A stretch of DNA of 64,000 bases from Nitrospirales bacterium (GCA_021604005.1 BQIV01000023.1:1-64000); one strand, 5' to 3'; positions 25,959-36,244 are shown, counted from the first letter of the stretch. Translations and numbers: made by a program. The notes: generated by a model not told the origin, from the letters alone.

Positions 25959-26603
25959 TTATTTGTCTACCGTTGCGCGCGGCATTCGAAACACATCCGA
26001 AGTTTTGGTGTAAAAGTCCTCGCCCATCCGGCCAACGTTGCCCATGAATTCAGGTGCTATTCCCTTTTGCCACTCACTATCTTTGAGTTGTGTAGACAGG
26101 TGGATGTTTCTCACGTTGCCAAGAACAAGGGTTCCCACTCCCGCCCCTTGACCCAGTGGAATGGTTTGATTGAGTTCGCACTCTAATTGAACCGGACTTT
26201 CAGAGATAAACGGCGGTTCCCCGTGACCGCGAAGTATAGGTTGGACTTTGGCCTCATCGAATTCGCTGACATTGGAATCGTAAGGAGCGGAAGAAGCGTT
26301 GGCTTTTTCAGCAGCCTGGAAGGAGACCGTTCCCACCACATATTTCCCCGTGGCCTTGATGTTTTTTAATGTATCTTTTTCCGACCCATCCCGGTTGAAA
26401 AAAATGGAGTTGGAGATGATCGCGGGGTTCATAGAACAAATATTAAAGTAACTGAACGGCGCCAAGTTAAACCTTCCTGTCTCCGACACACTCGAGATCC
26501 AGGCGATGGGACGCGGTTGCACGATGGAGTTCATCAAATGATAGATGTCCACCCAAAAATGGTTAGTGGGATGAATGTCGAAAAACTCTGTGTGAAGGGT
26601 CAT
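25959..26603 (-). CDS. Flavin-reductase-like (FMN-binding split barrel) protein
   Basis: A 214-residue protein of the flavin reductase-like/DIM6-NTAB family: MNSIVQPRPIAWISSVSETGRFNLAPFSYFNICSMNPAII at residues ~26-65 (read in pieces) is the FMN-binding pattern, followed by KDTLKNIKATGKYVVG. Its gene overlaps hmgA by 4 nt and so belongs to the tyrosine operon. Members of this family often accompany aromatic or homogentisate genes, but their reaction is poorly defined; reduced-flavin supply or a side-product role are both possible. Confidence 0.82.
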   Translation of the reverse strand: MTLHTEFFDIHPTNHFWVDIYHLMNSIVQPRPIAWISSVSETGRFNLAPFSYFNICSMNPAIISNSIFFNRDGSEKDTLKNIKATGKYVVGTVSFQAAEKANASSAPYDSNVSEFDEAKVQPILRGHGEPPFISESPVQLECELNQTIPLGQGAGVGTLVLGNVRNIHLSTQLKDSEWQKGIAPEFMGNVGRMGEDFYTKTSDVFRMPRATVDK

Positions 26604-27769
26604 GATGTGCCCTCTTGCCAGCTTGTAGGATAATCGGGATCCTCTAACCCTTCACTTTGCCGTGTCAAAAACAAAGGGGCAAACGTATCGACCATCACAG
26701 CCTGCTCATTAGTTTGTTTGAGCCCAATTGAATTCTTGTAGGCTCCGGGATGCGGGCCATGCGGGATACCAGATGGATGATAGCTGATCGAACCGCGTTC
26801 AATGGTTTTCCGACTGGTAAAATCGCCAGAATGATAAAACAGCAGTTCGTCGCAATCCACGGAAGAATGATAAAAGGGACAGGGAACGGCGTGTTCATCG
26901 AAGTCTAGCACCCGCGGGAGAAAACTCATCACCGCAAATCCTCCACCCGCAAACGTCAAATGTGAAACCGGCGGCAGATGCACCCTGCCAGTTTTCGGTT
27001 GAATGTTGTTCAAATTAATGGCATAGGGATAGACATACCCATCCCATCCGCTCATTTTAAAATAATTGTTTGAATAACATGTGTGCGTGAACGTCCCCTG
27101 CCGTTTACGGACGATAGAAACAGGCTCGTCTCGTTCCATTAACTCAGCATCCCACTCGGGACATTTGAAACTTCGTTCTGAATACGGAGCATCCATTTTC
27201 AACTGGCCGCGAACGTTTATGAAATTGTCAGGAATAGAAAGGTGCTGTTTCGCTTCGACATAGATCAGTTTGGGGGGACTGGAAAAGTTGAACCGGTACG
27301 GGCATGACCGTGGAAGGATCAGATAATCTCCTGATACCAGTTTGAGTTTTCCAAACAGGGTTTGAATATCGATTTCACCCTGGGCCAGAAAAAATAGTTC
27401 ATCTGCATCGTTGTTGGCAAAAAAGGCAGAGTCCAGCTCTGCGGGATGGCACAAGCCATAGGTCAAATCGTCGTTGAAGGCAATCGGAGTGCGACCGCTG
27501 ATAAAGTGACCCTGGGGTTGCTCCTTTGAGCTTCTGAAATGTCGTCTCTGTAACAGTGTGGCGTCCCGTTTTTCGAGAGAACCCCAAGCCGCACCTGTAT
27601 AAGGCATGCTTTCCACTTCACCGGTGGGAGGGTGGTATAAATACAGGATAGAGAATGGTTCCTCAAACCCTTCACGCGTAAAACAATATTCATTCAATAA
27701 ACGATCGCCCGCATAATGAGCGGTATGATGCATTGACGGCATATCTCCCATCTGCAAATATTTGAACAT
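26600..27769 (-). CDS. hmgA: Homogentisate 1,2-dioxygenase
   Basis: Fe(II) enzyme that opens the homogentisate ring to maleylacetoacetate. The 389-residue cupin-type protein has the N-terminal domain with KLVSGDYLILPRSCPYRF and GEIDIQTLFGK. In the C-terminal domain, FYHSSVDCDELLFYHSGDF, SISYHPSGIPHGPHPGAYK and the preceding His/Glu residues give the iron site. It is third in the leftward operon, after hppD and the FAH-family gene. It is shorter than the ~440-residue Pseudomonas enzyme and appears to belong to the shorter bacterial form. Confidence 0.88.
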   Translation of the reverse strand: MFKYLQMGDMPSMHHTAHYAGDRLLNEYCFTREGFEEPFSILYLYHPPTGEVESMPYTGAAWGSLEKRDATLLQRRHFRSSKEQPQGHFISGRTPIAFNDDLTYGLCHPAELDSAFFANNDADELFFLAQGEIDIQTLFGKLKLVSGDYLILPRSCPYRFNFSSPPKLIYVEAKQHLSIPDNFINVRGQLKMDAPYSERSFKCPEWDAELMERDEPVSIVRKRQGTFTHTCYSNNYFKMSGWDGYVYPYAINLNNIQPKTGRVHLPPVSHLTFAGGGFAVMSFLPRVLDFDEHAVPCPFYHSSVDCDELLFYHSGDFTSRKTIERGSISYHPSGIPHGPHPGAYKNSIGLKQTNEQAVMVDTFAPLFLTRQSEGLEDPDYPTSWQEGTS

Positions 27770-27772
27770 CGC

Positions 27773-28624
27773 TCATCCGACCCAATGGGTCAGCCTCCCA
27801 ATACGTTCAATTTCCAATTCCACCTTGTCCCCCGTTTGGAGAAACCGATCCTGTTCAAGACCGCATCCCGTTCCCACCGTACCGCTCGCCAGAATATCTC
27901 CCGGATACAGCGTTTGATTTTCCGAAGCAAATGCAATCATTTGCGCAAAGGTGAAGTGGGATGAACCGCTATTGCCTTCCGACCATAATTTGCCATTCAC
28001 CCAGGCACGCATGTTCAGGCTTCGGGGATCAGGGATTTCTTCGGGTGTGACCAGCCAGGGGCCCAAGCCGGTATTGAAGTCTTTCGCTTTCGCGGGACCA
28101 AGGCCCACCTTCATGATTTTTTCCTGGAGCTGACGGGCGCTAAAGTCGTTCACAACTGTATAGGCGCCAATATAATCAGCCGCCTCCTCAATGCCTATCC
28201 CATGACATGTCTTTTTCATGACTATGGCCAATTCCAGTTCATAATCTTTCTTGTTTTCGTTTTCCGGGAAATGAACCGTTGTGCTATCCCCACTGAAACA
28301 TCGGGTGGACCCATTGTACCAGACAGGAAACTCATACCATTCAGGCACAATGTCCAGACCGCGCTTTTTTCGGGCAGTGCGGACATGGCCTTCAAATGTA
28401 TAAAAATCTAAAAACGCCCCAGGACATTCCACCGGCGGCAGAAGTGTGACCTCCGATAAGGGAATTGGAGATTGTTGCAAAATCTTTTCCCACTGATGGT
28501 CTCCCTCTTTGAGCCGATCCAACGCCTCCGTGGTGGTCATGTGGATCAACGGGTAGATTTCCGTTTCGATCAGCAGACCGTGCCCCTCTGCTCCTGACCG
28601 GGTCACGTATCTCAACAATTTCAT
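27773..28624 (-). CDS. Fumarylacetoacetate hydrolase family protein
   Basis: A 283-residue member of the FAH family expected to split fumaryl- or maleylacetoacetate into acetoacetate and fumarate or maleate. The metal-binding acidic residues are in DYELELAIVMKK, and YTVVNDFSARQLQ, KAKDFNTGLGPWLVTP and ASGTVGTGCGLEQ are family motifs. The classic hepatic-type enzyme is ~420 residues; this is the short form. It overlaps hppD by one nucleotide (TAATG). No maleylacetoacetate isomerase is present in the operon, so this enzyme may act on the cis isomer or an isomerase may be encoded elsewhere. Confidence 0.88.
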   Translation of the reverse strand: MKLLRYVTRSGAEGHGLLIETEIYPLIHMTTTEALDRLKEGDHQWEKILQQSPIPLSEVTLLPPVECPGAFLDFYTFEGHVRTARKKRGLDIVPEWYEFPVWYNGSTRCFSGDSTTVHFPENENKKDYELELAIVMKKTCHGIGIEEAADYIGAYTVVNDFSARQLQEKIMKVGLGPAKAKDFNTGLGPWLVTPEEIPDPRSLNMRAWVNGKLWSEGNSGSSHFTFAQMIAFASENQTLYPGDILASGTVGTGCGLEQDRFLQTGDKVELEIERIGRLTHWVG

Positions 28625-29787
28625 TATTGGGGTTCCTGCAATTCGATGGCTTCAAACAAGGCGCGGAAATTTCCTTCGCCAAATCCTCCATGGCCACACC
28701 GCTGAATGATTTCATAAAAAAATGGCCCTGCACTTTCATCTTGGTAAAGAAGAGAGGCGTCCTTCAGAAAAATTTGCAGCAAGTATTTGCCGTCCTCACC
28801 GTCCACCAATATGCCCTGTCTTTTTAAATCTGCAAGGTCTTCCTTGAGTTCGCCGACGTGTTGTTTGGCCATTCTTTCCGGCAAGAGGTCGTAATACGTA
28901 TCGGGGGTTGTGAGAAATTCAATTCCCTTTGATCGAAATTTTTCCACCGCATCCACCAGATCATCCACGGCCAACGCGATGTGTTGAATCCCCGCTCCAT
29001 GGTTTTTATCCACAAAGGTCTGAATTTGAGAGTCATTGAAATGAGGATACAGTGGTTCGTTGGAAGCAAATTTCACGTGAGAGCCTGGATCATACATAAC
29101 CTGTGAGAACAACCCTGTTCCCTTTTTTCCAGACTTAAAATCCGGCGTATGAAAGGACACGTTCCAAAATTTTTTGAAGTCCATGACCTGCTCGAAGAAA
29201 CTCCAAATGGGATAGATGGTTCTTGCGTTTATCGTGATGTGGTCAATGCTATTCAACGGTGAATGTTCATGCGATGGAGAAGCGATTTGTTCAAACATGG
29301 GAATTTCATCGTCCAGTCCTTCAATTTCCAGGAAGGTGAACTCTAAAAAACCGATTGGAGAGGCGATGGTGATAAAATGGTGGCGACTATTTGGGGAATG
29401 AATGTCTTTTTCTCTGTGGACAAACGTCGCATGGTGATCTTGTAAATAATCGATCGTTCGGTCCAGGTTTTCTACCTGAAGGACAATCTTACGAACTCCC
29501 GGACATAATGTTTTCAAATATTGAGCAGTATAGCTGTGGGTCGTCAGCGGAGATGACACCATGATCTTAATGTCATTGGCAGAAAAATAGATGGCCTTGC
29601 TTTTAAATTTATCCTCCCAATCGCCTGTGGACTGGTGGGTTTCAAGGAATCCCATTTTATTGAGGTAGAAGTCACGACTGCGGTCGAAGTAATCCACCAC
29701 AAATTCAATCGAATACACTTTCTTGATTCCCAGCGCTGATGGCCGTTCCATTGCCCTGTGCCCCATGAATGGAATCGATGTGTCCAC
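28624..29787 (-). CDS. hppD: 4-hydroxyphenylpyruvate dioxygenase
   Basis: Converts 4-hydroxyphenylpyruvate to homogentisate. The 387-residue protein has two VOC-type halves. The iron ligands fit His in IDHITINAR, His in GIQHIALAVDD and Glu in FFYEIIQR near the C-terminus, followed by the hallmark GFGEGNFRALFEAIE. It is first in a six-gene leftward operon leading to acetyl-CoA. The start at 29787 gives an N-terminal extension (RAMERPSALGIKKVYSIEF) normal for the family. An AT-rich TATATAAT stretch lies just upstream at ~29825. Confidence 0.95.
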   Translation of the reverse strand: MDTSIPFMGHRAMERPSALGIKKVYSIEFVVDYFDRSRDFYLNKMGFLETHQSTGDWEDKFKSKAIYFSANDIKIMVSSPLTTHSYTAQYLKTLCPGVRKIVLQVENLDRTIDYLQDHHATFVHREKDIHSPNSRHHFITIASPIGFLEFTFLEIEGLDDEIPMFEQIASPSHEHSPLNSIDHITINARTIYPIWSFFEQVMDFKKFWNVSFHTPDFKSGKKGTGLFSQVMYDPGSHVKFASNEPLYPHFNDSQIQTFVDKNHGAGIQHIALAVDDLVDAVEKFRSKGIEFLTTPDTYYDLLPERMAKQHVGELKEDLADLKRQGILVDGEDGKYLLQIFLKDASLLYQDESAGPFFYEIIQRCGHGGFGEGNFRALFEAIELQEPQ

Positions 29788-30163
29788 TATTGTGTCAAAG
29801 GATGTGACGATACAACGTCTATCATTATTATATAATGAAAATGCTCTTGTTGCCTAATTAACCAGAGATATTGGGCACTTGAACATTCGTCTCACATAGC
29901 GACTAAATGAATGCCACATGAAAACCAATATTCATAATCGGCGGGAATAGTTCAACATCTTCGGTCCATCAATATTCTCACGGCTCGCCTGGTGGACCAT
30001 TGACCAGAAAAGGATCAGCGACGATAAAAAGGGAACGGAAGCTTTTCAAGTCTTTCTCGTTGCCACGGCCCTGTATGTAGCGATTCGTTTGAGTTTTGAG
30101 AAAGAGATCAATACAGGTATAGTGTATTCATTCGCAGGAAGAATAGGCGTATAGACGGAGCAT
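29788..30163. other. Divergent intergenic region between hppD and the PLP enzyme
   Basis: No gene is seen. A TATAAT (minus strand, about 29827-29832) could be the -10 for hppD, without a clear -35. No recognisable SAM or other sulfur riboswitch is seen upstream of the Cys/Met-family gene. Confidence 0.35.
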
Positions 30164-31984
30164 ATGCCCATGGACGGAATAACCCCATCTCAAAAACAGG
30201 TCCTTGCGGGAATGCGGAAGCTGTCGCCAAAACGCAATACAACAGCTGCCAGTAGCGCCGAAGCGCTGGTTGCCGAACAGTTGGCGCATTTTGGAATTGA
30301 TGCCGATAGCGAGTTCGGACAAATTCTCGCCCGAGTGACCCAACGCCTGTATGAATCACAAGCCGACTTCGAATTGTTATGGAACCTAACGCTCACAACC
30401 ATTGGCGAACTCGACCGCAGTGATCAAATCGCCTACTTCAATGCCAAGAAGTTTCTGTCCTTCCAACTGGCGAAATTGTTGGACACCGCGCAAAACCCGT
30501 TTCGGCGAACGTACCAAGCATTGGATTACCACCCATCGACCCGGACAACCAAGGGACCGTACGCCGTCTTCGATAACGTCACCGCCCTTTTTTCGGCCAC
30601 ACCCGTAATCGCCCGAACAGCGACCTACATTTATGCCTGCGCCGAGTGGATCGAAGATGCATTCAAGGGTAAGGAACTTCTTCTGGAAATCTATTCACGA
30701 TTATTGAATCCCACATCGATTTCTCTCGCGAATTTTGTCGTCGACCTTGAAGCCGGACCCTATGCCGATCAATACTTCGCATGGAACTTTAGCAGCGGTA
30801 TGGCCGCTATCGACGGCGTATTGTCACACGTGCTTGGACGTGACGATGTCTTGATCACGAGTCGCAATATTTACGGCGGAGCCCATCAGCTTATTTACGA
30901 TTGGTATGCCAAAAAAGGCAATCTTGAAATTGCCGTTGAACAATTCGATGGATGTGAGGCGGCAGACTTTACCGACTGCTGGACGCACGTTAAAAAGAAG
31001 TACGCCGATCGCTTCGCCACCGGACGTAAGGCCTATTTGTATTTGGAGTCCCCGTCTAATCCACACGGCGACGTCTTGGACGTACCGGAGATCTGTCGAG
31101 AGGCTCACCGCGAAGGGCTCCGGGTCATGCTCGACGCTACGGTTGGCACACCGTTCCTGATCCGCCCCTTGCAGCACGAGGATCCCGACGAACGCCCGGA
31201 CTTTGTAATTCACAGCTATACCAAAGACCTCAGCGGCACCGGCACTGTCATCGCCGGAACAGTTATCGGCCGCACGCATGACATGTTCGCCCCGAAGGGG
31301 TACGAACCCGATGAAACGGCCCAATCCGAGGGCGCTCAATCATGGAGTGATACGATGTTCTGGAATGTGTACTACGTGAAAGGTGCCTTCCTGAACGCCG
31401 ATTCAGCCTTTGAGGTGATTCAGGGCATGCGAACGCTTGACGTACGCATGCTGGCCAAGTGTATCAACACGCAAATCCTCGCCCAGTTCCTCGACACTCA
31501 TCCCCAAATCAACGTGCGTTCGAACGCACTGAACAACCACCCCAATGCGGCTCTGCGAGAGAAACTGTTATTTCTCGGTTTACCCTCACCTCTGTTTACG
31601 ATCGATATGGATCAAATTTCGCGCGACGCGTTTCATCGTTTCTTTGATTCGCTGTCACCCACGTTCGGGCATATGATTTCACTGGGCCAGTCCAACACTA
31701 TCGTCAGCTGTCCGGCGTTGACCACGCATTCCGAGCTCGACGAAACGGCCCTGGCTGAAGCTGGTATTCGCCCGACCACCATTCGATTCGCGATCGGCGA
31801 TGAGCATCCACGTGACCTCATCAATCACTTTCTCAGTGCAGCAAAACTTGCCATCGATCCGACCGACCCGGGTTTTAGCGATCGTTTCAGTTCCCCCTCC
31901 ACTATCGAGGCATTAATTCGAGATTGTTATACCGACATACATCGACGATATATCGAATCGTCGTTGTCCACACAGACGATTTGA
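30164..31984 (+). CDS. PLP-dependent Cys/Met-metabolism family enzyme with N-terminal extension
   Basis: A 606-residue protein. Residues ~135-560 are a fold-type I PLP enzyme of the cystathionine gamma-synthase/methionine gamma-lyase family: SSGMAAIDGVL (about 210-220), Tyr237 in NIYGGAHQL, Asp324 in VMLDATVGTP, and the Schiff-base Lys354 in HSYTKDLSGTGTVIAG. The first ~130 residues are an extra helical region not found in the ~390-residue standard enzymes. Substrate cannot be decided: homoserine sulfhydrylation, cystathionine chemistry and gamma-lyase activity are all possible. The sulfate-activation genes downstream on the other strand suggest a role in sulfur assimilation. Confidence 0.8.
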   Translation: MPMDGITPSQKQVLAGMRKLSPKRNTTAASSAEALVAEQLAHFGIDADSEFGQILARVTQRLYESQADFELLWNLTLTTIGELDRSDQIAYFNAKKFLSFQLAKLLDTAQNPFRRTYQALDYHPSTRTTKGPYAVFDNVTALFSATPVIARTATYIYACAEWIEDAFKGKELLLEIYSRLLNPTSISLANFVVDLEAGPYADQYFAWNFSSGMAAIDGVLSHVLGRDDVLITSRNIYGGAHQLIYDWYAKKGNLEIAVEQFDGCEAADFTDCWTHVKKKYADRFATGRKAYLYLESPSNPHGDVLDVPEICREAHREGLRVMLDATVGTPFLIRPLQHEDPDERPDFVIHSYTKDLSGTGTVIAGTVIGRTHDMFAPKGYEPDETAQSEGAQSWSDTMFWNVYYVKGAFLNADSAFEVIQGMRTLDVRMLAKCINTQILAQFLDTHPQINVRSNALNNHPNAALREKLLFLGLPSPLFTIDMDQISRDAFHRFFDSLSPTFGHMISLGQSNTIVSCPALTTHSELDETALAEAGIRPTTIRFAIGDEHPRDLINHFLSAAKLAIDPTDPGFSDRFSSPSTIEALIRDCYTDIHRRYIESSLSTQTI

Positions 31985-32426
31985 TGATTACAGTACACTT
32001 CTAAAAACCAGGATTTTTTCGTGCGGGCAAGGAAGCCGCTCAAGCAAAACCGCAGAGTCTCGAGCCTTGGCTCATCTTCCAGGACGTAGCCAGAGATCGG
32101 AACTTCCAATTGGCCATGATGACGCAAATGCGAACCAAGCATCATAGCTGTCAAATTGAGCGAGTAGGACTACCACGGCGTTATGTCCCATCACAAGCTT
32201 GGGTATAGCCGATTCTAGGAATTTCCGCTTGTTGAGATATGGTACCGCGCAGAGCTCATAATCTTTTCATGTTTGGAGTGTATGTGGATTCGCTAGAGTC
32301 GATTAACGCGGCGAGAAGCCAATACATGAGGATTTGCGTACACGACTGCCGCTGCAATCGCGGAAAAGGACGGTTTGTAAAAGGTGGCCTTAACCCCTTG
32401 TACAGGAACGTAAGGGTTCAGACATC
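31985..32426. other. Convergent intergenic region, no gene recognised
   Basis: Small open frames here (for example 32239-32430) have no family features. No strong hairpin terminator is seen between the convergent PLP and cysNC genes. Confidence 0.4.
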
Positions 32427-34334
32427 TTAATCACTCGACAAAAGCCTTTTACGATCAAGTTCATCAAAAATGGTTAATGCAGCCTGCTCCGCTGTATCCT
32501 TTGAACCATCGATAATGACTTCAGCATGTTCCGGGCGTTCATATGGAGAATCAATTCCCGTAAAGTTCTTCACTTCGCCGGCTCGAGCTTTTTTGTACAG
32601 CCCCTTCACATCTCGACGTTCGCACACTTCCAGAGGGGTATCGATGAAGACTTCGAGAAACTCGTTGTCTTCCACCATCGTGCGAGCCATTTGCCGTTCA
32701 CTTCGAAAGGGTGAAATAAACGAAACCAGCACAATCAAGCCGGCATCGACCATCAACTTGGCCGTTTCAGCAACGCGGCGAATATTCTCCACGCGATCAG
32801 CATCTGTAAAGCCCAAATCCCGATTCAGGCCGTGCCGCACATTATCACCATCCAACAAATATGTATGATGACCCAGCGAGTGCAGTTTCTTTTCCACCAG
32901 ATTGGCGATTGAGGATTTTCCCGCACCTGATAATCCCGTAAACCACAAGATGAATGGTTTCTGCCCTTTTAATTTTGCTCGAGCCGCTTTGTGGATGTCG
33001 ACGGATTGCCAATGAATATTATGCGCACGGCGCAGGGCGAAATCGATCATTCCGGCGGCAATCGTTCCATTGGTGTACCGATCAATCAGGATAAACGAAC
33101 CGGTTTCTCGATTATCTTGATAGGCATCGAATGACACGGGATGGTCCAGTGAAAAATTGCAGATACCGACTTCGTTGAGCTCTAATGTTTTCGTGGCAAG
33201 ATGTTCAAGCGTATTAATATTGACTTTATATTTCAGTGCGCTGACTTGGGCGGTTCTCGTCTGAAAGCCCATTTTGAGGAGGTAATGACGGCCGGGGAAC
33301 AGCGGCTCTTCATGCATCCAAATGAGTTTGGCCTCAAACTGATCGGCGAAATCCGGCCGTGCACGGGGATCACTCAGGACCTCACCACGACTGACATCAA
33401 TTTCATCGGTTAATGTCACCGTAACGGCCTGACCAGCCACCCCACGCTCAACATCTCCATCAAACGTCACAATTCGTTCGACGGTACTCGTTTTTCCAGA
33501 AGATGGGACGACGACAGAATCACCGGGCAACACAGCTCCGCTGACGATCGTCCCGGAAAAGCCTCGAAAATCCAGGTGCGGACGGTTCACCCACTGCACA
33601 GGCATCCGGAACGGTCTGGCCGTGACATCTTGCTTGATGTTCACCGTCTCCAAATAACTCATGATCGTCGGGCCTTCGTACCAGGGCATGTTTGCACTTC
33701 GATTCAGGAGGTTGTCCCCGTGTAAAGCTGAGATCGGAATGGCCTCGACGTTCTCGAACTCTAATGACGCACGAAAGGACGCATACTCAAATTGAATCGA
33801 GTCGAATTGCTCTTCTGAATAGTCCACCAAATCCATTTTGTTAATCGCAAGAACGATATGTTTGACTCCCAGTAACGACAGGATAAAGCTGTGCCGCTTG
33901 GTCTGCGTCAAAACCCCCTTGCGAGCATCGATCATCAGGACAGCCAAATCAACCGTTGAGGCGCCTGTAGCCATATTCCGTGTGTACTGTTCATGCCCTG
34001 GTGTATCGGCAACGACGAATTTTCGTTTACCGGTCGAAAAAAATCGATAGGCCACATCTATCGTAATGCCCTGTTCGCGTTCAGCTTGCAACCCATCGAC
34101 CAGTAACGCGTAGTCGATATCTCCTTGTTGCGTCCCAACTCTTTTGCTTTCAGATTCCAGCGAGGTGAGTTGATCATCCAAGACGAGTTTCGAGTCCCAT
34201 AACAATCGACCGATAAACGTGCTCTTACCGTCATCCACACTTCCGCAGGTCATAAAACGCAACAACCCAAGTTCGGCGCTCGTTGTGCAGGCGGTCTCAG
34301 GCTCGTGCTGGATTTTGTGAGAATCGTAGGGCAT
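32427..34334 (-). CDS. cysNC: Bifunctional sulfate adenylyltransferase subunit 1 / APS kinase
   Basis: A 635-residue fusion. The N-terminal ~420 residues are CysN, an EF-Tu-like GTPase that drives APS synthesis with CysD: P-loop [16 protein letters not shown]3 [13 protein letters not shown]4 NKMD. The C-terminal ~190 residues are APS kinase (CysC), with its own P-loop in [17 protein letters not shown] and [17 protein letters not shown]. The product is PAPS, for sulfate reduction or sulfation. The gene overlaps cysD by one nucleotide (TAATG). No cysH or sulfite reductase is in the window. Confidence 0.96.
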   Translation of the reverse strand: MPYDSHKIQHEPETACTTSAELGLLRFMTCGSVDDGKSTFIGRLLWDSKLVLDDQLTSLESESKRVGTQQGDIDYALLVDGLQAEREQGITIDVAYRFFSTGKRKFVVADTPGHEQYTRNMATGASTVDLAVLMIDARKGVLTQTKRHSFILSLLGVKHIVLAINKMDLVDYSEEQFDSIQFEYASFRASLEFENVEAIPISALHGDNLLNRSANMPWYEGPTIMSYLETVNIKQDVTARPFRMPVQWVNRPHLDFRGFSGTIVSGAVLPGDSVVVPSSGKTSTVERIVTFDGDVERGVAGQAVTVTLTDEIDVSRGEVLSDPRARPDFADQFEAKLIWMHEEPLFPGRHYLLKMGFQTRTAQVSALKYKVNINTLEHLATKTLELNEVGICNFSLDHPVSFDAYQDNRETGSFILIDRYTNGTIAAGMIDFALRRAHNIHWQSVDIHKAARAKLKGQKPFILWFTGLSGAGKSSIANLVEKKLHSLGHHTYLLDGDNVRHGLNRDLGFTDADRVENIRRVAETAKLMVDAGLIVLVSFISPFRSERQMARTMVEDNEFLEVFIDTPLEVCERRDVKGLYKKARAGEVKNFTGIDSPYERPEHAEVIIDGSKDTAEQAALTIFDELDRKRLLSSD

Positions 34335-35278
34335 TAGAAGTACCCCTCTTGTTTTTTCTTTTCCATTGAACCGACCGAATCATGATCGATGAGTCGTCCT
34401 TGACGTTCCGAATTTCTTGAACCTAACATCTCCTGAATGATTTCTGGCAAACTAGACGCGGTTGACTCAATCGCCCCCGAGAGGGGATAACAGCCAAGGG
34501 TACGAAACCGTACGGAGCGCATGACTGGCTTTTCACCAGGGCGGAGAGGGAGGCGGTCGTCGTCAACCATGATCAACATGTCATCTCGCTCGACGACTGG
34601 CCGTTCTTTGGCAAAATAGAGCGGCACAACCGGGATTTTTTCCTGATGGATATATTCCCATACATCAATCTCTGTCCAGTTGGACAAGGGAAAAGCTCGA
34701 AGACTTTCTCCATTTCGCACTCGAGTATTATAAATATTCCAAAGCTCTGGGCGCTGATTCTTCGGATCCCATCGATGAGTTGACGTACGAAATGACAACA
34801 CACGCTCTTTCGCACGAGAGGCTTCTTCATCACGGCGCGCCCCACCAAACGCTGCATCATAGCGATATTTCTCGAGCGCTTGCTTCAAGGCCTCGGTTTT
34901 CATCACATCCGTCCATAGCGAGGATCCATGAGTCAGTGGGTTCATGCCTTGTTCGAGACCACGGCTATTCGTATACACAATGAGGTCTAGTCCATACTCA
35001 GCTGCAATCTTTCCACGGAACTCGATCATCTCACTAAATTTCCACGTTGTATCGACATGAAGAAGAGGAAAGGGCAGTTTGGAGGGGGAAAACGCCTTGC
35101 GTGCCAGATGGAGTAGCACCGAGGAATCCTTCCCAATCGAATAAAGCATAACCGGATTTTCGCACTCAGCCACGACCTCACGAAATATATAGATACTTTC
35201 GGCTTCTAACTGCTGCAAATGGGAAGACTTCGAGATGCTCAGGGAAGAACGCTGAGGCTCTTGTACGGAGAATGGCAT
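34334..35278 (-). CDS. cysD: Sulfate adenylyltransferase subunit 2
   Basis: Catalytic subunit of ATP sulfurylase, which makes APS from ATP and sulfate with the help of the CysN GTPase. The 314-residue protein has the PP-loop [20 protein letters not shown] (residues 44-63), HVDTTWKF, and [20 protein letters not shown], all characteristic. It is directly upstream of cysNC. The long region to the right has no gene and should carry the promoter. Confidence 0.96.
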   Translation of the reverse strand: MPFSVQEPQRSSLSISKSSHLQQLEAESIYIFREVVAECENPVMLYSIGKDSSVLLHLARKAFSPSKLPFPLLHVDTTWKFSEMIEFRGKIAAEYGLDLIVYTNSRGLEQGMNPLTHGSSLWTDVMKTEALKQALEKYRYDAAFGGARRDEEASRAKERVLSFRTSTHRWDPKNQRPELWNIYNTRVRNGESLRAFPLSNWTEIDVWEYIHQEKIPVVPLYFAKERPVVERDDMLIMVDDDRLPLRPGEKPVMRSVRFRTLGCYPLSGAIESTASSLPEIIQEMLGSRNSERQGRLIDHDSVGSMEKKKQEGYF

Positions 35279-36195
35279 AATGACCTCACGAGTAATGGGA
35301 AAATACGCTATGAATTCAGAAGAAAATGATCAAACGACAAGCTGTCGTGTTTGAATAGACAGAGTTGACGACAAAACAGACTACACCTTATCTCGCTTAT
35401 ATGACTATATCAACTGTTTCTACAATCCTACACTCAGATAATTGCATTATACAGAAATCCGCACCTGTGTCGTTTCACAATGCCTGTTGCACAAGACAAC
35501 ATAGCAAATTACGATTTTTCTTGTACGATATCATCACCTTTCTCTAGAAGTAAATCTTATCTAATGAAAAACCTCGATGCCGATAATTGCCCTTCATTCT
35601 CAATACTTTAGAAGCATATATTCAATGGCGGTGACGACAAAACGGTCCAGCTACCACAACGTCCTCATTTGAATGGACCAAATGTGGTACGGAAAATTAA
35701 TAGTCACACAATACGCTCACGGTGACACCTCCAATCCGATGCATGGCAGGAAGTCCCATGAAACGCACAAATTATAGCGAAACCAAACAACTCCCTGCCG
35801 GGTTTCGTCCCGGCGGCCAAGTATGTCACTGAGCGCGTCCCACAGGGCGCACCCATTGTTGTGAAGGCAAAAGGACCCAAAACCATGAACGCCCAGGCCA
35901 GGCTCATCGGATCAGATGAACCCCGTTTGATGTTCACTCAACGGACTCCAGCGAAACCTCATCTTTTCTCACGGAATGCACATGCCTGGTCGAACGCAAG
36001 AACACACGTCAACCATAACCATATGGAAAAGTCGGGGCACAGCTAGAGCCTGTAGGCGTCAGAGCATAGGTACTGAGAAAAAGTTAAAAAACTATATAAC
36101 CCAGTGCTGCGTCTAGAGCTGTCCACGATTTTTACGTTTATCGAGTTGCCAGAGCCTTCGGATCTATTGACAGCATCTTTCCTCAGTGAAGAGAA
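35279..36195. other. Long intergenic region upstream of cysD
   Basis: No convincing gene in 0.9 kb. Most is AT-rich. A GC-rich island at ~35780-35910 has a small hairpin (GCCGGG / CCCGGC around 35798-35814) and short frames in several phases, none with family features. It could be a degraded gene or an RNA; nothing decisive is seen. Confidence 0.35.
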
Positions 36196-36228
36196 TACCG
36201 TTGAATTCCTTCTTGGCATTCAACGGTA
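36196..36228. repeat. Perfect 11-bp inverted repeat upstream of a hypothetical secreted protein
   Basis: TACCGTTGAAT, an 11-nt loop, then ATTCAACGGTA. It ends 16 nt before the preferred start codon at 36245, so it could be a leader hairpin or an operator. There is no T-tract, so an ordinary terminator is unlikely. Confidence 0.6.
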
Positions 36229-36244
36229 CAGATCATCATTGCCA

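Noticed and set aside
29788-30163. Possible SAM riboswitch upstream of the Cys/Met PLP gene
   Set aside because: No conserved SAM-I or SAM-II core or terminator could be recognised.
32239-32430. 63-codon rightward frame between the PLP enzyme and cysNC
   Set aside because: It runs antisense into the end of cysNC and has no family features.
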